Assembly: GCA_964621605.1 (NCBI GenBank)
Contig: CAZUMJ010000015.1
Span: forward strand, 1-64,000
DNA length: 64,000 bases
DNA from: CAZUMJ01 sp964621605
Lineage (GTDB): Bacteria > Actinomycetota > Acidimicrobiia > Acidimicrobiales > Iamiaceae
Reading direction: 5' to 3'
The position numbers were made by a program, and so were the translations under genes. The notes below the pieces were generated by a model that did no database searches, was not told the DNA's origin, and saw nothing but the letters and a program-made list of their open reading frames with translations. This document shows positions 14,995-23,821 of this stretch, in pieces. The first letter of the stretch is position 1, and each line of letters opens with the position of its first letter.

Positions 14995-17880
14995 ATGGCC
15001 CTGGCCCCAGAACAGACCGGCATCGGCATCCGCCGGCATTTCACGACCGAGGGCACGCACCCCTACGACCAGGTCACGTGGGAGAAGCGTGACGCGCGCA
15101 TCACCAACTACCGCGACGGCTCTGTCGCCTTCGAGCAGCTGGGTGTCGAGTTCCCCACGTCGTGGTCGTTGAACGCCACGAACATCGTGGCGCAGAAGTA
15201 CTTCCGGGGTACCCCGGGCACCCCCGAGCGCGAGACGTCGCTCAAGCAGGTCGTCGACCGGGTCGTCGACACCGTCACCACCTGGGGCATCGAGGGCGGT
15301 TACTTCGTCGACGAGCGCGAAGCCGAGACGTTCCGTGCCGAGCTGAAGTACCTCATGGTCACGCAGTCGGCGGCGTTCAACTCGCCTGTGTGGTTCAACA
15401 TCGGGGTACCGAACGTGCCGCAGCAGGCATCGGCCTGCTTCATCCTGTCCGTCGACGACTCGATGGACTCGATCCTCAACTGGTACCGAGAAGAAGGCGT
15501 CATCTTCAAGGGTGGCTCCGGGGCAGGCGTGAACCTGTCGCGCATCCGCTCCTCGAAGGAGCTCCTCAAGGGTGGAGGCACCGCCTCGGGCCCGGTGAGT
15601 TTCATGCGTGGCGCCGACTCGTCCGCGGGCACCATCAAGTCCGGCGGCAAGACCCGCCGTGCCGCGAAGATGGTGATCCTCGACGTGGCACACCCCGATG
15701 TCGAGGAGTTCATCTGGTGCAAGGCCCGCGAGGAGCGCAAGGCCCGCGTGCTGCGTGATGCCGGCTTCGACATGGACCTCGACGGCGACGACGCCTACTC
15801 CGTGCAGTACCAGAACGCCAACAACTCGGTGCGCGTCACCGACGAGTTCATGCAGGCGGTCGAGGCCGACGCCGACTGGCATCTCCGTGCCGTCACCGAC
15901 GGCTCGATCCAGCGCACGGTGCGGGCACGCGAGCTGTTCCGCAGCATTGCCCAGGCCGCGTGGGACTGCGCCGACCCGGGCATGCAGTTCGACACCACCA
16001 TCAACCGGTGGCACACCGCTGCCAACACCGGTCGCATCAACGGCTCGAACCCGTGCTCCGAGTACATGCACCTCGACAACTCGGCGTGCAACCTCGCGAG
16101 CATCAACCTGCTCAAGTACCTCGTGAGCCAGCCTGACGGAAGCGACGTCTTCGACCTCGACGGGTTCCGCCAGACGGTCGAGCTCGTGTTCACCGCGCAA
16201 GAGATCCTCGTCGGGCGTGCCGACTACCCGACCGGGCCGATCGGCGACACCTCCCGGAAGTTCCGTCAGCTCGGCATCGGCTACGCGAACCTGGGCGCGC
16301 TGCTCATGGCGCTGGGCCTTCCCTACGACTCTGACCCCGGTCGAGCCTGGGCCGCGGCCATCACTGCGCTGATGACCGGGCACGCGTATGCCACCTCGGC
16401 CCGCACGGCTGGGCGCATGGGCCCGTTCGCCGGCTACGACGAGAACAAGGAGCACATGCTGCGCGTGCTCGACCAGCACCGGAGCGCAGCGGCGCACATC
16501 GACGAAGAGCTCGTCCCCGCCGAGTTGCTCTCAGCGGCGCAGCAAGCGTGGGACGAGGCATGCGAGCTCGGCAACGCCTTCGGCGTGCGCAACTCCCAGG
16601 CGAGCGTGCTCGCCCCGACCGGCACCATCGGTCTGATGATGGACTGCGACACCACCGGCATCGAGCCCGATCTCGGTCTGTGCAAGCTCAAGAAGCTGGT
16701 GGGCGGTGGCACGATGAGCATCGTCAACCAGACGATCCCGCGTGCCCTGCGCCGCCTCGGCTACGACGCCACGCAGATCGCCGAGATCGTCGCCTACATC
16801 GACGAGAACAAGACGATCCTCGGTGCGCCGCACCTCGCCGCCGACCACATCGCCGTGTTCGCGTGCTCGATGGGCGACAACGCCATCCACTACCTCGGTC
16901 ACGTGAAGATGATGGGCGCGGTCCAGCCGTTCATCTCGGGCGCCATCTCCAAGACGGTCAACATGCCCCAAGACGTGACCGTGGAAGACGTCGAGCAGTT
17001 GCACCTCGACGCGTGGAAGTTGGGCGTCAAGGCGGTCGCCATCTATCGCGACAACTGCAAGGTCGCCCAGCCGCTGGCGATGGCCAAGAAGGATGACGAC
17101 GAGGCACCCTCGGAAGCACCGGTCGTCGCCACGCAGGTGGTCGAGCGCATCGTCGAGAAGGTCATCAAGGTGCCGGTGCGCGAGAAGCTCCCGCGCAGCC
17201 GCACAAGCCGCACCTTCGAGTTCCGGGTCGCCGACTGCAAGGGCTTCGTGCACGTCGGCGAGTACGCCGACGGCCGGCCCGGCGAGCTCTTCCTCAAGGT
17301 GTCGAAGCAGGGTTCCACGCTCGCAGGCGTGATGGACGCGTTCGCCATCTCGGTCAGCCACGGCCTGCAGTACGGGGTGCCGCTCCGCAGCTTCGTCGAG
17401 GCGTTCACCAACATGCGCTTCGAGCCTGCCGGCATGACCGACGACCCCGACATCCGCTTCGCATCCTCGTTGCTCGACTACATCTTCCGCCGCCTTGCGG
17501 TCGACTACCTGAGCATCGAGGAGCGGGCCGAGCTCAACATCCTCACCATCGCGGAGCGCAGCCAGCCCACGCTGCCCGGTGTCGAAGAGACGGTCACCCA
17601 GAACGTGCAGGGGCAAGACGTGGTGGCCGACCCGCCGTCGGTCGAGTCTGCCGCCGAGTTGGCCTTGCGTCTCGAGGCCGAGGCGGGCACGTCGGCGCCA
17701 TCGCTCCTCGACCGAGCCGGCGTGACCGACCCGACCCCTCCCAAGGCGAGCCCTGCCATCCCTGTCGCGGCCGCGGCCCACAACGATGCTCCCTACTGCA
17801 TGCAGTGTGGGGTACAGATGCAGCGGGCCGGTTCGTGCCACGCCTGCCCGAGCTGCGGCAGCACCAGCGGCTGCAGCTGA
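14995..17880 (+). CDS. nrdJ: NrdJ, vitamin B12-dependent (class II) ribonucleotide reductase
   Basis: 961 residues. Reduces ribonucleotides to deoxyribonucleotides using adenosylcobalamin and therefore works with or without oxygen. Core motifs are QSAAFNSPVWFNIGVP, SACFILSVDDSMDSILNWY, GGSGAGVNLSRIRSS, RINGSNPCSEYMHLDNSACN (active-site Cys/Glu region), LAPTGTIGLMMDCDTTGIEP, and a C-terminal zinc-ribbon-like YCMQCGVQMQ with CPSCGSTSGCS that carries the re-reducing cysteines. It reads through without an intein. The ATG has GAGGAG at a good distance. There is no NrdAB in the window. It is probably repressed by NrdR through the two upstream boxes. Confidence 0.97.
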   Translation: MALAPEQTGIGIRRHFTTEGTHPYDQVTWEKRDARITNYRDGSVAFEQLGVEFPTSWSLNATNIVAQKYFRGTPGTPERETSLKQVVDRVVDTVTTWGIEGGYFVDEREAETFRAELKYLMVTQSAAFNSPVWFNIGVPNVPQQASACFILSVDDSMDSILNWYREEGVIFKGGSGAGVNLSRIRSSKELLKGGGTASGPVSFMRGADSSAGTIKSGGKTRRAAKMVILDVAHPDVEEFIWCKAREERKARVLRDAGFDMDLDGDDAYSVQYQNANNSVRVTDEFMQAVEADADWHLRAVTDGSIQRTVRARELFRSIAQAAWDCADPGMQFDTTINRWHTAANTGRINGSNPCSEYMHLDNSACNLASINLLKYLVSQPDGSDVFDLDGFRQTVELVFTAQEILVGRADYPTGPIGDTSRKFRQLGIGYANLGALLMALGLPYDSDPGRAWAAAITALMTGHAYATSARTAGRMGPFAGYDENKEHMLRVLDQHRSAAAHIDEELVPAELLSAAQQAWDEACELGNAFGVRNSQASVLAPTGTIGLMMDCDTTGIEPDLGLCKLKKLVGGGTMSIVNQTIPRALRRLGYDATQIAEIVAYIDENKTILGAPHLAADHIAVFACSMGDNAIHYLGHVKMMGAVQPFISGAISKTVNMPQDVTVEDVEQLHLDAWKLGVKAVAIYRDNCKVAQPLAMAKKDDDEAPSEAPVVATQVVERIVEKVIKVPVREKLPRSRTSRTFEFRVADCKGFVHVGEYADGRPGELFLKVSKQGSTLAGVMDAFAISVSHGLQYGVPLRSFVEAFTNMRFEPAGMTDDPDIRFASSLLDYIFRRLAVDYLSIEERAELNILTIAERSQPTLPGVEETVTQNVQGQDVVADPPSVESAAELALRLEAEAGTSAPSLLDRAGVTDPTPPKASPAIPVAAAAHNDAPYCMQCGVQMQRAGSCHACPSCGSTSGCS

Positions 17881-17933
17881 CCGGCTGACGTACGCCACGC
17901 CAGGGCTTCCTCGCCCGGCGACAACACGAGGTT

Positions 17934-17977
17934 CGGTCGAACGGTGCTCTCCCTACGGGTGGAGCACCGTTCGACCG
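17934..17977. terminator. 16-bp perfect hairpin between nrdJ and a gene fragment
   Basis: CGGTCGAACGGTGCTC at 17934-17949 pairs perfectly with 17962-17977 across a 12-base loop. It begins 54 bases after the nrdJ stop and covers the last codons of the VOC fragment on the other strand, so it can end transcripts from both directions. Confidence 0.75.
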
Positions 17978-18215
17978 TCCGGGGTGATGGTCCAGCCCGG
18001 GTTGTGGGCGACCTCCCACGGGTGACCGTCCGGGTCGATGAAGACTCCCGAGTAGCCACCCCACTCTGTGGGTGCGCCGGCGCGACCGATGCGGGCGCCG
18101 GCGGCAGTAGCCGCGTCGAGCACCGCGTCGACCTCGGCGGGCGAACCAACATGGTGTGCGATCGGGGTGGCCGGCGCGAAGGCCTGCGGCTCCCATGCGG
18201 TGCCGCCATGACGCG
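17953..18215 (-). pseudogene. Truncated VOC/glyoxalase-family gene (C-terminal half only)
   Basis: The minus-strand frame ending at 17953 encodes the second half of a vicinal-oxygen-chelate protein: PIAHHVGSPAEVDAVLDAAT, then WGGYSGVFIDPDGHPWEVAH and NPGWTITPDG. This is the well-conserved end of the 'glyoxalase/bleomycin-resistance' proteins. The first half, with its beta-alpha-beta unit and metal ligand, is missing. Reading upstream, the frame runs straight into the terminator hairpin of the DUF11 gene (18216-18249). No in-frame start precedes the conserved part. It appears to be a remnant whose 5' part was replaced. Homology is judged by eye. Confidence 0.6.
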
Positions 18216-18249
18216 TCGGAGCCCCGAGGTTGTCGCCTCGGGGCTCCGA
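18216..18249 (-). terminator. 14-bp perfect hairpin ending the DUF11 gene
   Basis: Arms at 18216-18229 and 18236-18249 (core GGAGCCCCGAGG) pair perfectly around TTGTCG. It lies about 50 bases past the stop of the minus-strand DUF11 gene. Confidence 0.75.
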
Positions 18250-18295
18250 ACACGCAGAGTGGGCCGCACCTCGCGGCCTCACATGGGTGGAACGC

Positions 18296-19816
18296 TCAGC
18301 CTGTGAAGGTCGGCAGGGCACGTACCGGCTGCGCGACCGGCGCCACGGGCACTGCCGCGCACTGCGGGAGGACGCTGGCCGGCGCGACCGTTGTGGTGGT
18401 TGCAGCGATGGTCGTCGTCGGTGCGACCGTGGTGGTCGAGACGACGGTCGTCGTTGGTGCAACGGTCGTGGAACCCTGGGGGATCGACGTCGACGAGGTG
18501 GTCGTCGGTGCCACCGTCGTGGTCGGTGCCACCGTCGTGGTCGGTGCCGCGGTCGTGGTCGGTGCCACGGTCGTGGTCGGCCCGACCACGACGGGCGCAA
18601 CACCGTTCGCGGGCACGACCGCGGCGCCTGCCGGCGGGGTGGCTGTGGCCGAGTTGGTGAAGGTGCCGTTCGTGGAGCTCGCCACCGCGGTGAAGGTCAA
18701 CGACACCGACCCGGTCGTGCTCCCGCTCGATCCGGGAACGGTGAACGGACCCGCCCAGCGCAGCGGGTTGCACACCGGGCTCGGGTCAGCGGTGGTGATG
18801 CCGCTGGTCGAGCCGAGGACGTAGCCGAAGCCCGTCGGCATGGTGTCGGTGATGTCTGCGAGCGTCACCGCGGCCGCGTTCGGGTTCGACACCGTGATCG
18901 TGTAGTGCACCTGTTGGCCGGGAGCGGCGTTGGGGGTGTCAACCGTCTTGGTCACCGTGAGCGGGAGTATCCCGAGCGGCGAGAACGTGGTCAGGTGCGA
19001 CACCGTGGTCGAGGCGCCCGCGGCGATCGCCTGGGTCCAGCTCAGGCCAGCACCGTTGTCTTGCACCTCGGCATCGGTCGTGCCCGGTGTGACGGTGTTC
19101 GGGAACGGCGCCTTCGACCCGATCGCGGCCCAGACGGTGTCGAAGTCGTCTTCCATGTAGCGGCTACCGGGGGTCAGGGGGAACCAGCTCTCGATCCGGT
19201 TCGGGTTCACCGAGCTCGGCGGCGCGAGGCAGGTGACGCCCGCACCATCGAGACGGCCGAGCCCCTCGTCGGAGTCCTGCAGGTAGCAGTCAGCCGCCCG
19301 GTAGATGGTGGCGGTGACGGCGGTCGCGCTTTGGACGGCGACATCGGTCCGGTACGACTCACTCCCGACCACATAGGTGTCGGTCTCCGTCACGGTGAAC
19401 GGCCCGCCGTGCACGACGGTCACCACCTTGAACGGGTCGGTGGCCGAGCCGGCGCCGCTGACCGGGGTCTGGCTGACCGGCGTCCATGCCACGTAGCCGG
19501 GGGCGCCCGTCGCGCTGCCGCCAGCGGGGACGTCCGCGGGTCCGTAGAGGTTCGTGCCGTCGGTGACGAAGGTGCCGCATGCGGTGTCGCCGAAGAACTC
19601 GCCGTCCTGGTCCCCGACGTGCTTGACGTTGCAGTTCAGGTCCGTCGTGATGCTGACCAGGTTCAACGGTCCTGCCGACACGATGTCAGCCTGACCGGTG
19701 GATGCGCTCGCAACGGGAGCGCCGATGACGCCGACGAGGGTTGTCGCCGCGACTGCTGTAGCAGCGAGGAAGCTGTGCAACGCCGGGCGCGATCGCCCGG
19801 ATCGGAGGAGGGACAT
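18296..19816 (-). CDS. Secreted DUF11-repeat surface protein with Thr-rich stalk
   Basis: 506 residues. A signal peptide (basic start, then FLAATAVAATTLVGVIGAPV and ASAS) shows export. The N-terminal 260 residues form an unrecognised beta-rich domain with several cysteines. It is followed by one DUF11 module (LTVTKTVDTPNAAPGQQVHY, then TITVSNPNAAAVTLADITDT), seen in cell-surface proteins. From about residue 410 there is a mucin-like stretch of VAPTTT repeats, mirrored in the DNA by short direct repeats at about 18500-18590. The protein ends RALPTFTG. This looks like the start of an LPxTG-type sorting signal, but no TM or basic tail follows before the stop. It stands alone, with a terminator after it. 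Confidence 0.75.
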   Translation of the reverse strand: MSLLRSGRSRPALHSFLAATAVAATTLVGVIGAPVASASTGQADIVSAGPLNLVSITTDLNCNVKHVGDQDGEFFGDTACGTFVTDGTNLYGPADVPAGGSATGAPGYVAWTPVSQTPVSGAGSATDPFKVVTVVHGGPFTVTETDTYVVGSESYRTDVAVQSATAVTATIYRAADCYLQDSDEGLGRLDGAGVTCLAPPSSVNPNRIESWFPLTPGSRYMEDDFDTVWAAIGSKAPFPNTVTPGTTDAEVQDNGAGLSWTQAIAAGASTTVSHLTTFSPLGILPLTVTKTVDTPNAAPGQQVHYTITVSNPNAAAVTLADITDTMPTGFGYVLGSTSGITTADPSPVCNPLRWAGPFTVPGSSGSTTGSVSLTFTAVASSTNGTFTNSATATPPAGAAVVPANGVAPVVVGPTTTVAPTTTAAPTTTVAPTTTVAPTTTSSTSIPQGSTTVAPTTTVVSTTTVAPTTTIAATTTTVAPASVLPQCAAVPVAPVAQPVRALPTFTG

Positions 19817-19872
19817 GTGAGGGCGCCTTTCAATGGGGTGGTTCTGTTGTCTGTGGGCTTGATCCCACCGAT

Positions 19873-19892
19873 GTGTCGCCGCCGAACGACAC
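19873..19892. promoter_or_regulatory. Palindrome in a divergent promoter
   Basis: GTGTCG-N8-CGACAC lies in the 139-base gap between the DUF11 gene (minus) and the acetyltransferase (plus), 57 bases before the DUF11 start. It is a possible operator with no known binder. Confidence 0.35.
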
Positions 19893-19955
19893 GCTTCGTA
19901 GGGTAGAACTTCGCGGAGCAGATGTCCGCGCGCGGCAGATGCCCCAGGAGGATGG

Positions 19956-20249
19956 ATGGACTCGAATCCACAACTGATCCTGAGCGATCACGTCGAAGCG
20001 TCGCGTTTCGAGCTGCGCGCAGACGGCGAGCTCGTCGGCTTCGTGGACTACCGCGCAGATGGGGCGAACCTGCGGCTCGTGCACACCGAGGTCGTGCCGG
20101 CATTCGCAGGCAAGGGGATGGGCGGCAAGCTCGCGCGAGCGGTCCTCGACGAGGTACGGGCTCGGTCCGTGCAGGTGCGGCCAACGTGCGAGTTCCTTGC
20201 CACCTGGATCGAGCGGCACCCCGACTACGCCGATCTCGTCGCTCCCTGA
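19956..20249 (+). CDS. Small GNAT-like N-acetyltransferase (YidJ/COG2388 type)
   Basis: 97 residues, the usual size for the short acetyltransferase family with a GCN5-related fold. The pattern is FELRADGELVGFVDYRADGA (two strands), LRLVHTEVVPAFAGKGMGG (the acetyl-CoA loop, here AGKGMGGKLA) and the C-terminal VRPTCEFLATWIERHPDYAD block that defines this family. The family's substrate is not known. AGGAGG stands just before the ATG. Nine bases separate it from the ABC transporter genes, so it may lead their operon. Confidence 0.85.
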   Translation: MDSNPQLILSDHVEASRFELRADGELVGFVDYRADGANLRLVHTEVVPAFAGKGMGGKLARAVLDEVRARSVQVRPTCEFLATWIERHPDYADLVAP

Positions 20250-20258
20250 CCAACGCCC

Positions 20259-21266
20259 ATGTCGTCCATTTCCGCAGCCGCAACCGGCCTTGCGATCGAC
20301 GCGCACGGACTTGTGAAGCGATTCGGCGACAAGACGGCGCTCGGAGGGATCGACCTCCAGGTTCCGGTCGGGACCGTCACGGCATTGCTCGGCCCGAACG
20401 GTGCGGGAAAGACGACCGCGGTGCGCATCCTCACGACCTTGAGCCGTGCAGACGAGGGGACCGCGTCCGTCGCCGGCTTCGACGTGGTCAGCCACGCCAC
20501 CGACGTGCGCCGTCGCATCGGGCTGACGGCGCAGGACGCCACGGTCGATCCATTGCTGACCGGCGTCGAGAACCTGGTGCTGGTGGGCGAGCTCCATCAC
20601 CTGGGCAGAGCGGCGGCTCGGCGGCGGGCGCGCGCCCTGCTTGAGGAGTTCTCGCTGCAAGACGCCGCCGATCGAGTCGCCGGGGGCTACTCGGGTGGGA
20701 TGCGGCGTCGCCTTGACCTCGCGGCGACGCTCGTGGCAGACCCCGAGGTCCTCTTCCTCGACGAACCCACCACCGGGCTCGACCCGCGTGCACGTGCCGA
20801 GTTGTGGGACGTCCTCGACGTGCTCGTGGCGCGCGGTACGACGATCCTGCTGACGACGCAGTACCTCGATGAAGCCGATCGGCTCGCCGACGAGATCGTG
20901 GTCGTCGACCATGGCAGCGTCATCGCCCGTGGCGATGCGCTCGCCCTCAAGCGTCAGGTCGGCGGCGTGCAGATCCAGTTGGTGGTAAGCGACAGTGCGC
21001 AGCTTCCCGAGGCGGTGCAGCACCTCGCACACGCGGCGGGCGCAGAGCCGACCGTCGACGCGGGGGCGCGCTCCGCGACGGTGGCCGCCCACGACGGGGT
21101 GGCCGTGCTGGCAGGGTTGGCAGCATCGCTACGAGACATGGGCATCGGCGTCGACGACCTCGGCCTACGCCACCCGACGCTCGACGAGGTGTTCCTCACG
21201 CTCACTGGTCAACCGCCTCCGGTGCGACCCGGGGATGCGAGCGCGACGTCGGAGGAGGCTCGATGA
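20259..21266 (+). CDS. ABC transporter ATPase, DrrA-like (drug/lipid export)
   Basis: 335 residues. Walker A is GPNGAGKTTA, the signature is YSGGMRRRLDLA (a variant of LSGGQ typical of DrrA/NodI ATPases), Walker B is VLFLDEPTTGLDPRARAELW, and the H-loop region is ILLTTQYLDEADRLAD. A C-terminal domain of about 100 residues after the ATPase (VQIQLVVSDSAQLPEAVQHL) is the DUF4162-like tail of this subfamily. The stop overlaps the permease start as ATGA. Together they make a two-gene exporter of the daunorubicin-resistance type. The cargo is unknown. Confidence 0.92.
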   Translation: MSSISAAATGLAIDAHGLVKRFGDKTALGGIDLQVPVGTVTALLGPNGAGKTTAVRILTTLSRADEGTASVAGFDVVSHATDVRRRIGLTAQDATVDPLLTGVENLVLVGELHHLGRAAARRRARALLEEFSLQDAADRVAGGYSGGMRRRLDLAATLVADPEVLFLDEPTTGLDPRARAELWDVLDVLVARGTTILLTTQYLDEADRLADEIVVVDHGSVIARGDALALKRQVGGVQIQLVVSDSAQLPEAVQHLAHAAGAEPTVDAGARSATVAAHDGVAVLAGLAASLRDMGIGVDDLGLRHPTLDEVFLTLTGQPPPVRPGDASATSEEAR

Positions 21267-22120
21267 GCGCGGAGGCCGAACCAGACCTTCCCCATGGTGA
21301 GATTCCCGAGTTGGCGGATCGGCGCGGGAGCGTCGTGCACGACGTCTGGGTCATCGCACGCCGAGGCCTCGTCCACATGCGACGCCAGCCCGAAGCGCTG
21401 AGCGACGCCACCATCCAGCCGATCATGTTCGTGCTGCTGTTCGCGTACGTGTTCGGTGGGGCGATCTCGGTTCCGGGGAACGGCAACTACCGCGAGTTCC
21501 TGATGGGCGGCATCTTCGCCCAGAGCATCGTGTTCACCGCGTTCGGCGTCGCCCTGGCCCTGTCGAACGACCGCAAGAACTCGGCGGTGGATCGGTTCCG
21601 TGCCCTGCCGATCGCACGCGGGACGGTACTGGCGGGCCACGCGGTCGCGAACCTGCTGAAGGCCGTGCTGCCGATCGTGTTGATGTCGCTGTGCGGCCTG
21701 CTCGTCGGCTGGCGCATCCGGGCGGGGTTGGTGCAAGCCGTGAACGGCTATCTGCTGCTGTTCGCGTTCGCTTTCGCCATGATCTGGGTTGGTGTCCTCA
21801 TCGGGAGCCTCGTCGAGACGCCCGAAGGGGTGCAGGGTCTCGGTTTCGTCACGATGTTCCCCGCGACGTTCGTGGCCAGCACGTTCGTGCCCGTCGACTC
21901 GATGCCGGGCGTATTGCGGACCGTCGCCGCCTGGAACCCCGTCACGACCTTGTCCGACGCCACCCGCCACCACTTCGGAAACCCGAGCGCGCTGATCGAC
22001 GGCTCTACCCCTTGGCCCATGGCCCACCCCGCGCTCTACACCTGGTTGTGGATCGTGGTGCTTGTCTGCGTCTGCGCGCCCCTGTCGGTGCGGGCGTATC
22101 AGCGGAGCATCGCGGACTGA
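21263..22120 (+). CDS. ABC-2 type permease, DrrB-like
   Basis: 285 residues with about six membrane segments, for example PIMFVLLFAYVFGGAI, LPIVLMSLCGLLVG, GYLLLFAFAFAMIWVGVLIG and LWIVVLVCVCAPLSV. It has the ABC-2 permease wording FLMGGIFAQSIVF, SNDRKNSAVDRFRALPIARG and FVPVDSMPGVLRTVAAWNPV. It is translationally coupled to the ATPase through an ATGA overlap, and it is convergent with the cupin gene three bases on. Confidence 0.92.
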   Translation: MSAEAEPDLPHGEIPELADRRGSVVHDVWVIARRGLVHMRRQPEALSDATIQPIMFVLLFAYVFGGAISVPGNGNYREFLMGGIFAQSIVFTAFGVALALSNDRKNSAVDRFRALPIARGTVLAGHAVANLLKAVLPIVLMSLCGLLVGWRIRAGLVQAVNGYLLLFAFAFAMIWVGVLIGSLVETPEGVQGLGFVTMFPATFVASTFVPVDSMPGVLRTVAAWNPVTTLSDATRHHFGNPSALIDGSTPWPMAHPALYTWLWIVVLVCVCAPLSVRAYQRSIAD

Positions 22121-22123
22121 CCT

Positions 22124-22711
22124 TCAGTTGCTCGCGGTGTCGGAGCCGTCGGGATCGAGCGCCGTGTGCGTCGCCCTTGTGGTGCCCGTCGACCAGTGGT
22201 CTCGTAGATCAGCGAGCCAATCGGGAAGGTCGATGGGCGGGTCGGGGAGCGGTTCGACGCCGCGCGCCGCCGCGAGGGCCGCGAACGAGGCGGGATCATC
22301 GCCCCACGAGCGGGGATCGCCCAGCATCACCTCGAACAGGACGGCCCCCGCGGGACCCGCTTCGAGTGGCCCGAACGCCGCGCCCAACGGGAGCTCGACG
22401 TGCGTTCCGGCGGGACAGCGTCGGTCTCCGATCGTGACCTCACCCTCGAGGACGAACACGACGTGCGGGCTGAGGTGCCCGTGCCGACGCACGAGCATGC
22501 CCGAGTCGTACCGGGCATAGAGCGAGAGGTAGAGCGGGTCGGGTGAGAATGCCAGCCACTTCTCCCAGACCGACGACGTGGACCCGTCTGCGTTGCGCTG
22601 CCGGCGCACCTCCTGCCACGGAACGGTCGCGTCGTCCAGGTGTCGAAACGTTGGGCTCGCGTCGGTTCGGCCCGGGCCTGGAGACGGCTCGACCGGCTCG
22701 TCGGCTGTCAC
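22124..22711 (-). CDS. Cupin-domain protein
   Basis: 195 residues from a GTG that overlaps the uppP stop by four bases (GTGA). A single cupin barrel is seen at about residues 50-140: MLVRRHGHLSPHVVFVLEGE (metal-site histidines) and then PAGTHVELPLGAAFGPLEAG. The rest is Pro/Asp-rich. Proteins of this type can be small dioxygenases, isomerases or ligand sensors, and the sequence does not decide. Translational coupling to uppP suggests co-expression, though no functional link is evident. Confidence 0.75.
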   Translation of the reverse strand: MTADEPVEPSPGPGRTDASPTFRHLDDATVPWQEVRRQRNADGSTSSVWEKWLAFSPDPLYLSLYARYDSGMLVRRHGHLSPHVVFVLEGEVTIGDRRCPAGTHVELPLGAAFGPLEAGPAGAVLFEVMLGDPRSWGDDPASFAALAAARGVEPLPDPPIDLPDWLADLRDHWSTGTTRATHTALDPDGSDTASN

Positions 22712-23742
22712 AGCAAGCCGGTGGCGAGCGCAAGTGCGACAGCTGCGCCGATACCGATGCGGTACCAGCCGAAGATGCGAAGGTCGTGGCGTTCCAGGTA
22801 GGTGACCATCCATTTCACGGCGACGACCGCTGCGACGAACGCCACGACCACCCCGATGATCGGGTCGCGCACCCCGAATGCGTCCACCACGGCTGATCCG
22901 TTCTTGGCGGTCTCGTACACGCTCGCCGCGCCGAGGGTTGCGAGACCGAGAAGGAAGGTGAACTCCACCGCCGCGGACAGGCTCAGCCCGACCGCGAGGC
23001 CGGCCAGCAAGGTGACAAGGCTGCGGCTCGTGCCAGGCCAGAGGGAGAGGATCTGCGCGACACCGATGAGGAACGCCGCCCGTGTGCCGAGTTGGGAGAG
23101 CTGGCGTTGGGACGTGCGGGCGGTATCGAGGCCTCGCTGGTGGAACACCAGGATGGCGACGCCGCCGACGATCCACGCCACGACGACCGGCCATGCACCG
23201 AACAGGTGAGACTTGATCGGGTCTTCGAACGCCACGCCGACGAGCGCAGCGGGGATGAACGCCACGATGAGCGCAACCAGCAGGTTTCGGCCGTCGTCGT
23301 CACGGCTGACCAGCCCCCGGAGCAGCGAGAGCACGCGTGCGCGGTACACCACGAGCACAGCGAGGATCGCGCCGAACTGGATCAGCACGGCGTAGCTGTC
23401 GGCGGCGTCACGGTCGGCGCTGGTGCGGCCAAGGTCGAGCGCGCGCTCGGTGACCATGAGGTGTCCGGTGGAGCTCACGGGTAGGTACTCGGTGACCCCC
23501 TCGACGAGTCCGAGGAGCACTGCCTTTGCCGGGTTCATGCTCGGCTTGCTCGGCTTCGAGGCCTTCTCGGCCGGAGTGCCTGCAGGTGCGTGTGTCCGGC
23601 TCGCTTGGGTGGGCGACGGCGCCGCTTGCGCGCGGTGGGCGCCGAGGATGGCGAGGGCTGGGCCGAGGCAGACGAGTGCACAGACCGTCAGCGTGGCGAT
23701 GACCGCGCGGACGGGGAGGTGGGCGGGAGAGCGGTGGCGCAT
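22708..23742 (-). CDS. uppP: UppP/BacA, undecaprenyl-diphosphatase, with a long N-terminal extension
   Basis: Recycles the C55 lipid carrier of peptidoglycan by removing one phosphate. 344 residues against about 270 for most family members. The core starts near residue 70 with AVLLGLVEGVTEYLPVSSTG (the E/QGxTE region), continues with the second signature LSLWPGTSRSLVTLLAG, and has about eight TM segments. Before it lie about 68 extra residues. These comprise a basic start, a hydrophobic stretch (VIATLTVCALVCLGPALAIL) and a Ser/Pro/Lys/Ala linker. They look like a signal peptide or extra TM helix plus spacer. An internal ATG (SMNPAKAV) would give the standard length, so the extension could also be a start-site misjudgement. 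Confidence 0.9.
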   Translation of the reverse strand: MRHRSPAHLPVRAVIATLTVCALVCLGPALAILGAHRAQAAPSPTQASRTHAPAGTPAEKASKPSKPSMNPAKAVLLGLVEGVTEYLPVSSTGHLMVTERALDLGRTSADRDAADSYAVLIQFGAILAVLVVYRARVLSLLRGLVSRDDDGRNLLVALIVAFIPAALVGVAFEDPIKSHLFGAWPVVVAWIVGGVAILVFHQRGLDTARTSQRQLSQLGTRAAFLIGVAQILSLWPGTSRSLVTLLAGLAVGLSLSAAVEFTFLLGLATLGAASVYETAKNGSAVVDAFGVRDPIIGVVVAFVAAVVAVKWMVTYLERHDLRIFGWYRIGIGAAVALALATGLL

Positions 23743-23821
23743 GAGCGGCCAACGCTAGCCCGGGTGTGTGGCGGTGCCGTGTCGCAGGGGAACGCGTCCG
23801 CGTGGACCGTAGGGTGCATGC

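Noticed and set aside
14605..16497. Long open frame on the minus strand across nrdJ (630 codons), and similar ones opposite many genes (for example 18230-19906 plus, 26937-29003 plus, 62354-63994 minus)
   Set aside because: Their translations are His/Asp/Arg/Val-rich shadows of well-supported genes, without family motifs. Long antisense frames are expected at this GC content.
14995..17880. Possible intein in nrdJ
   Set aside because: The 961-residue frame runs continuously through the catalytic motifs with no insertion or splicing blocks.
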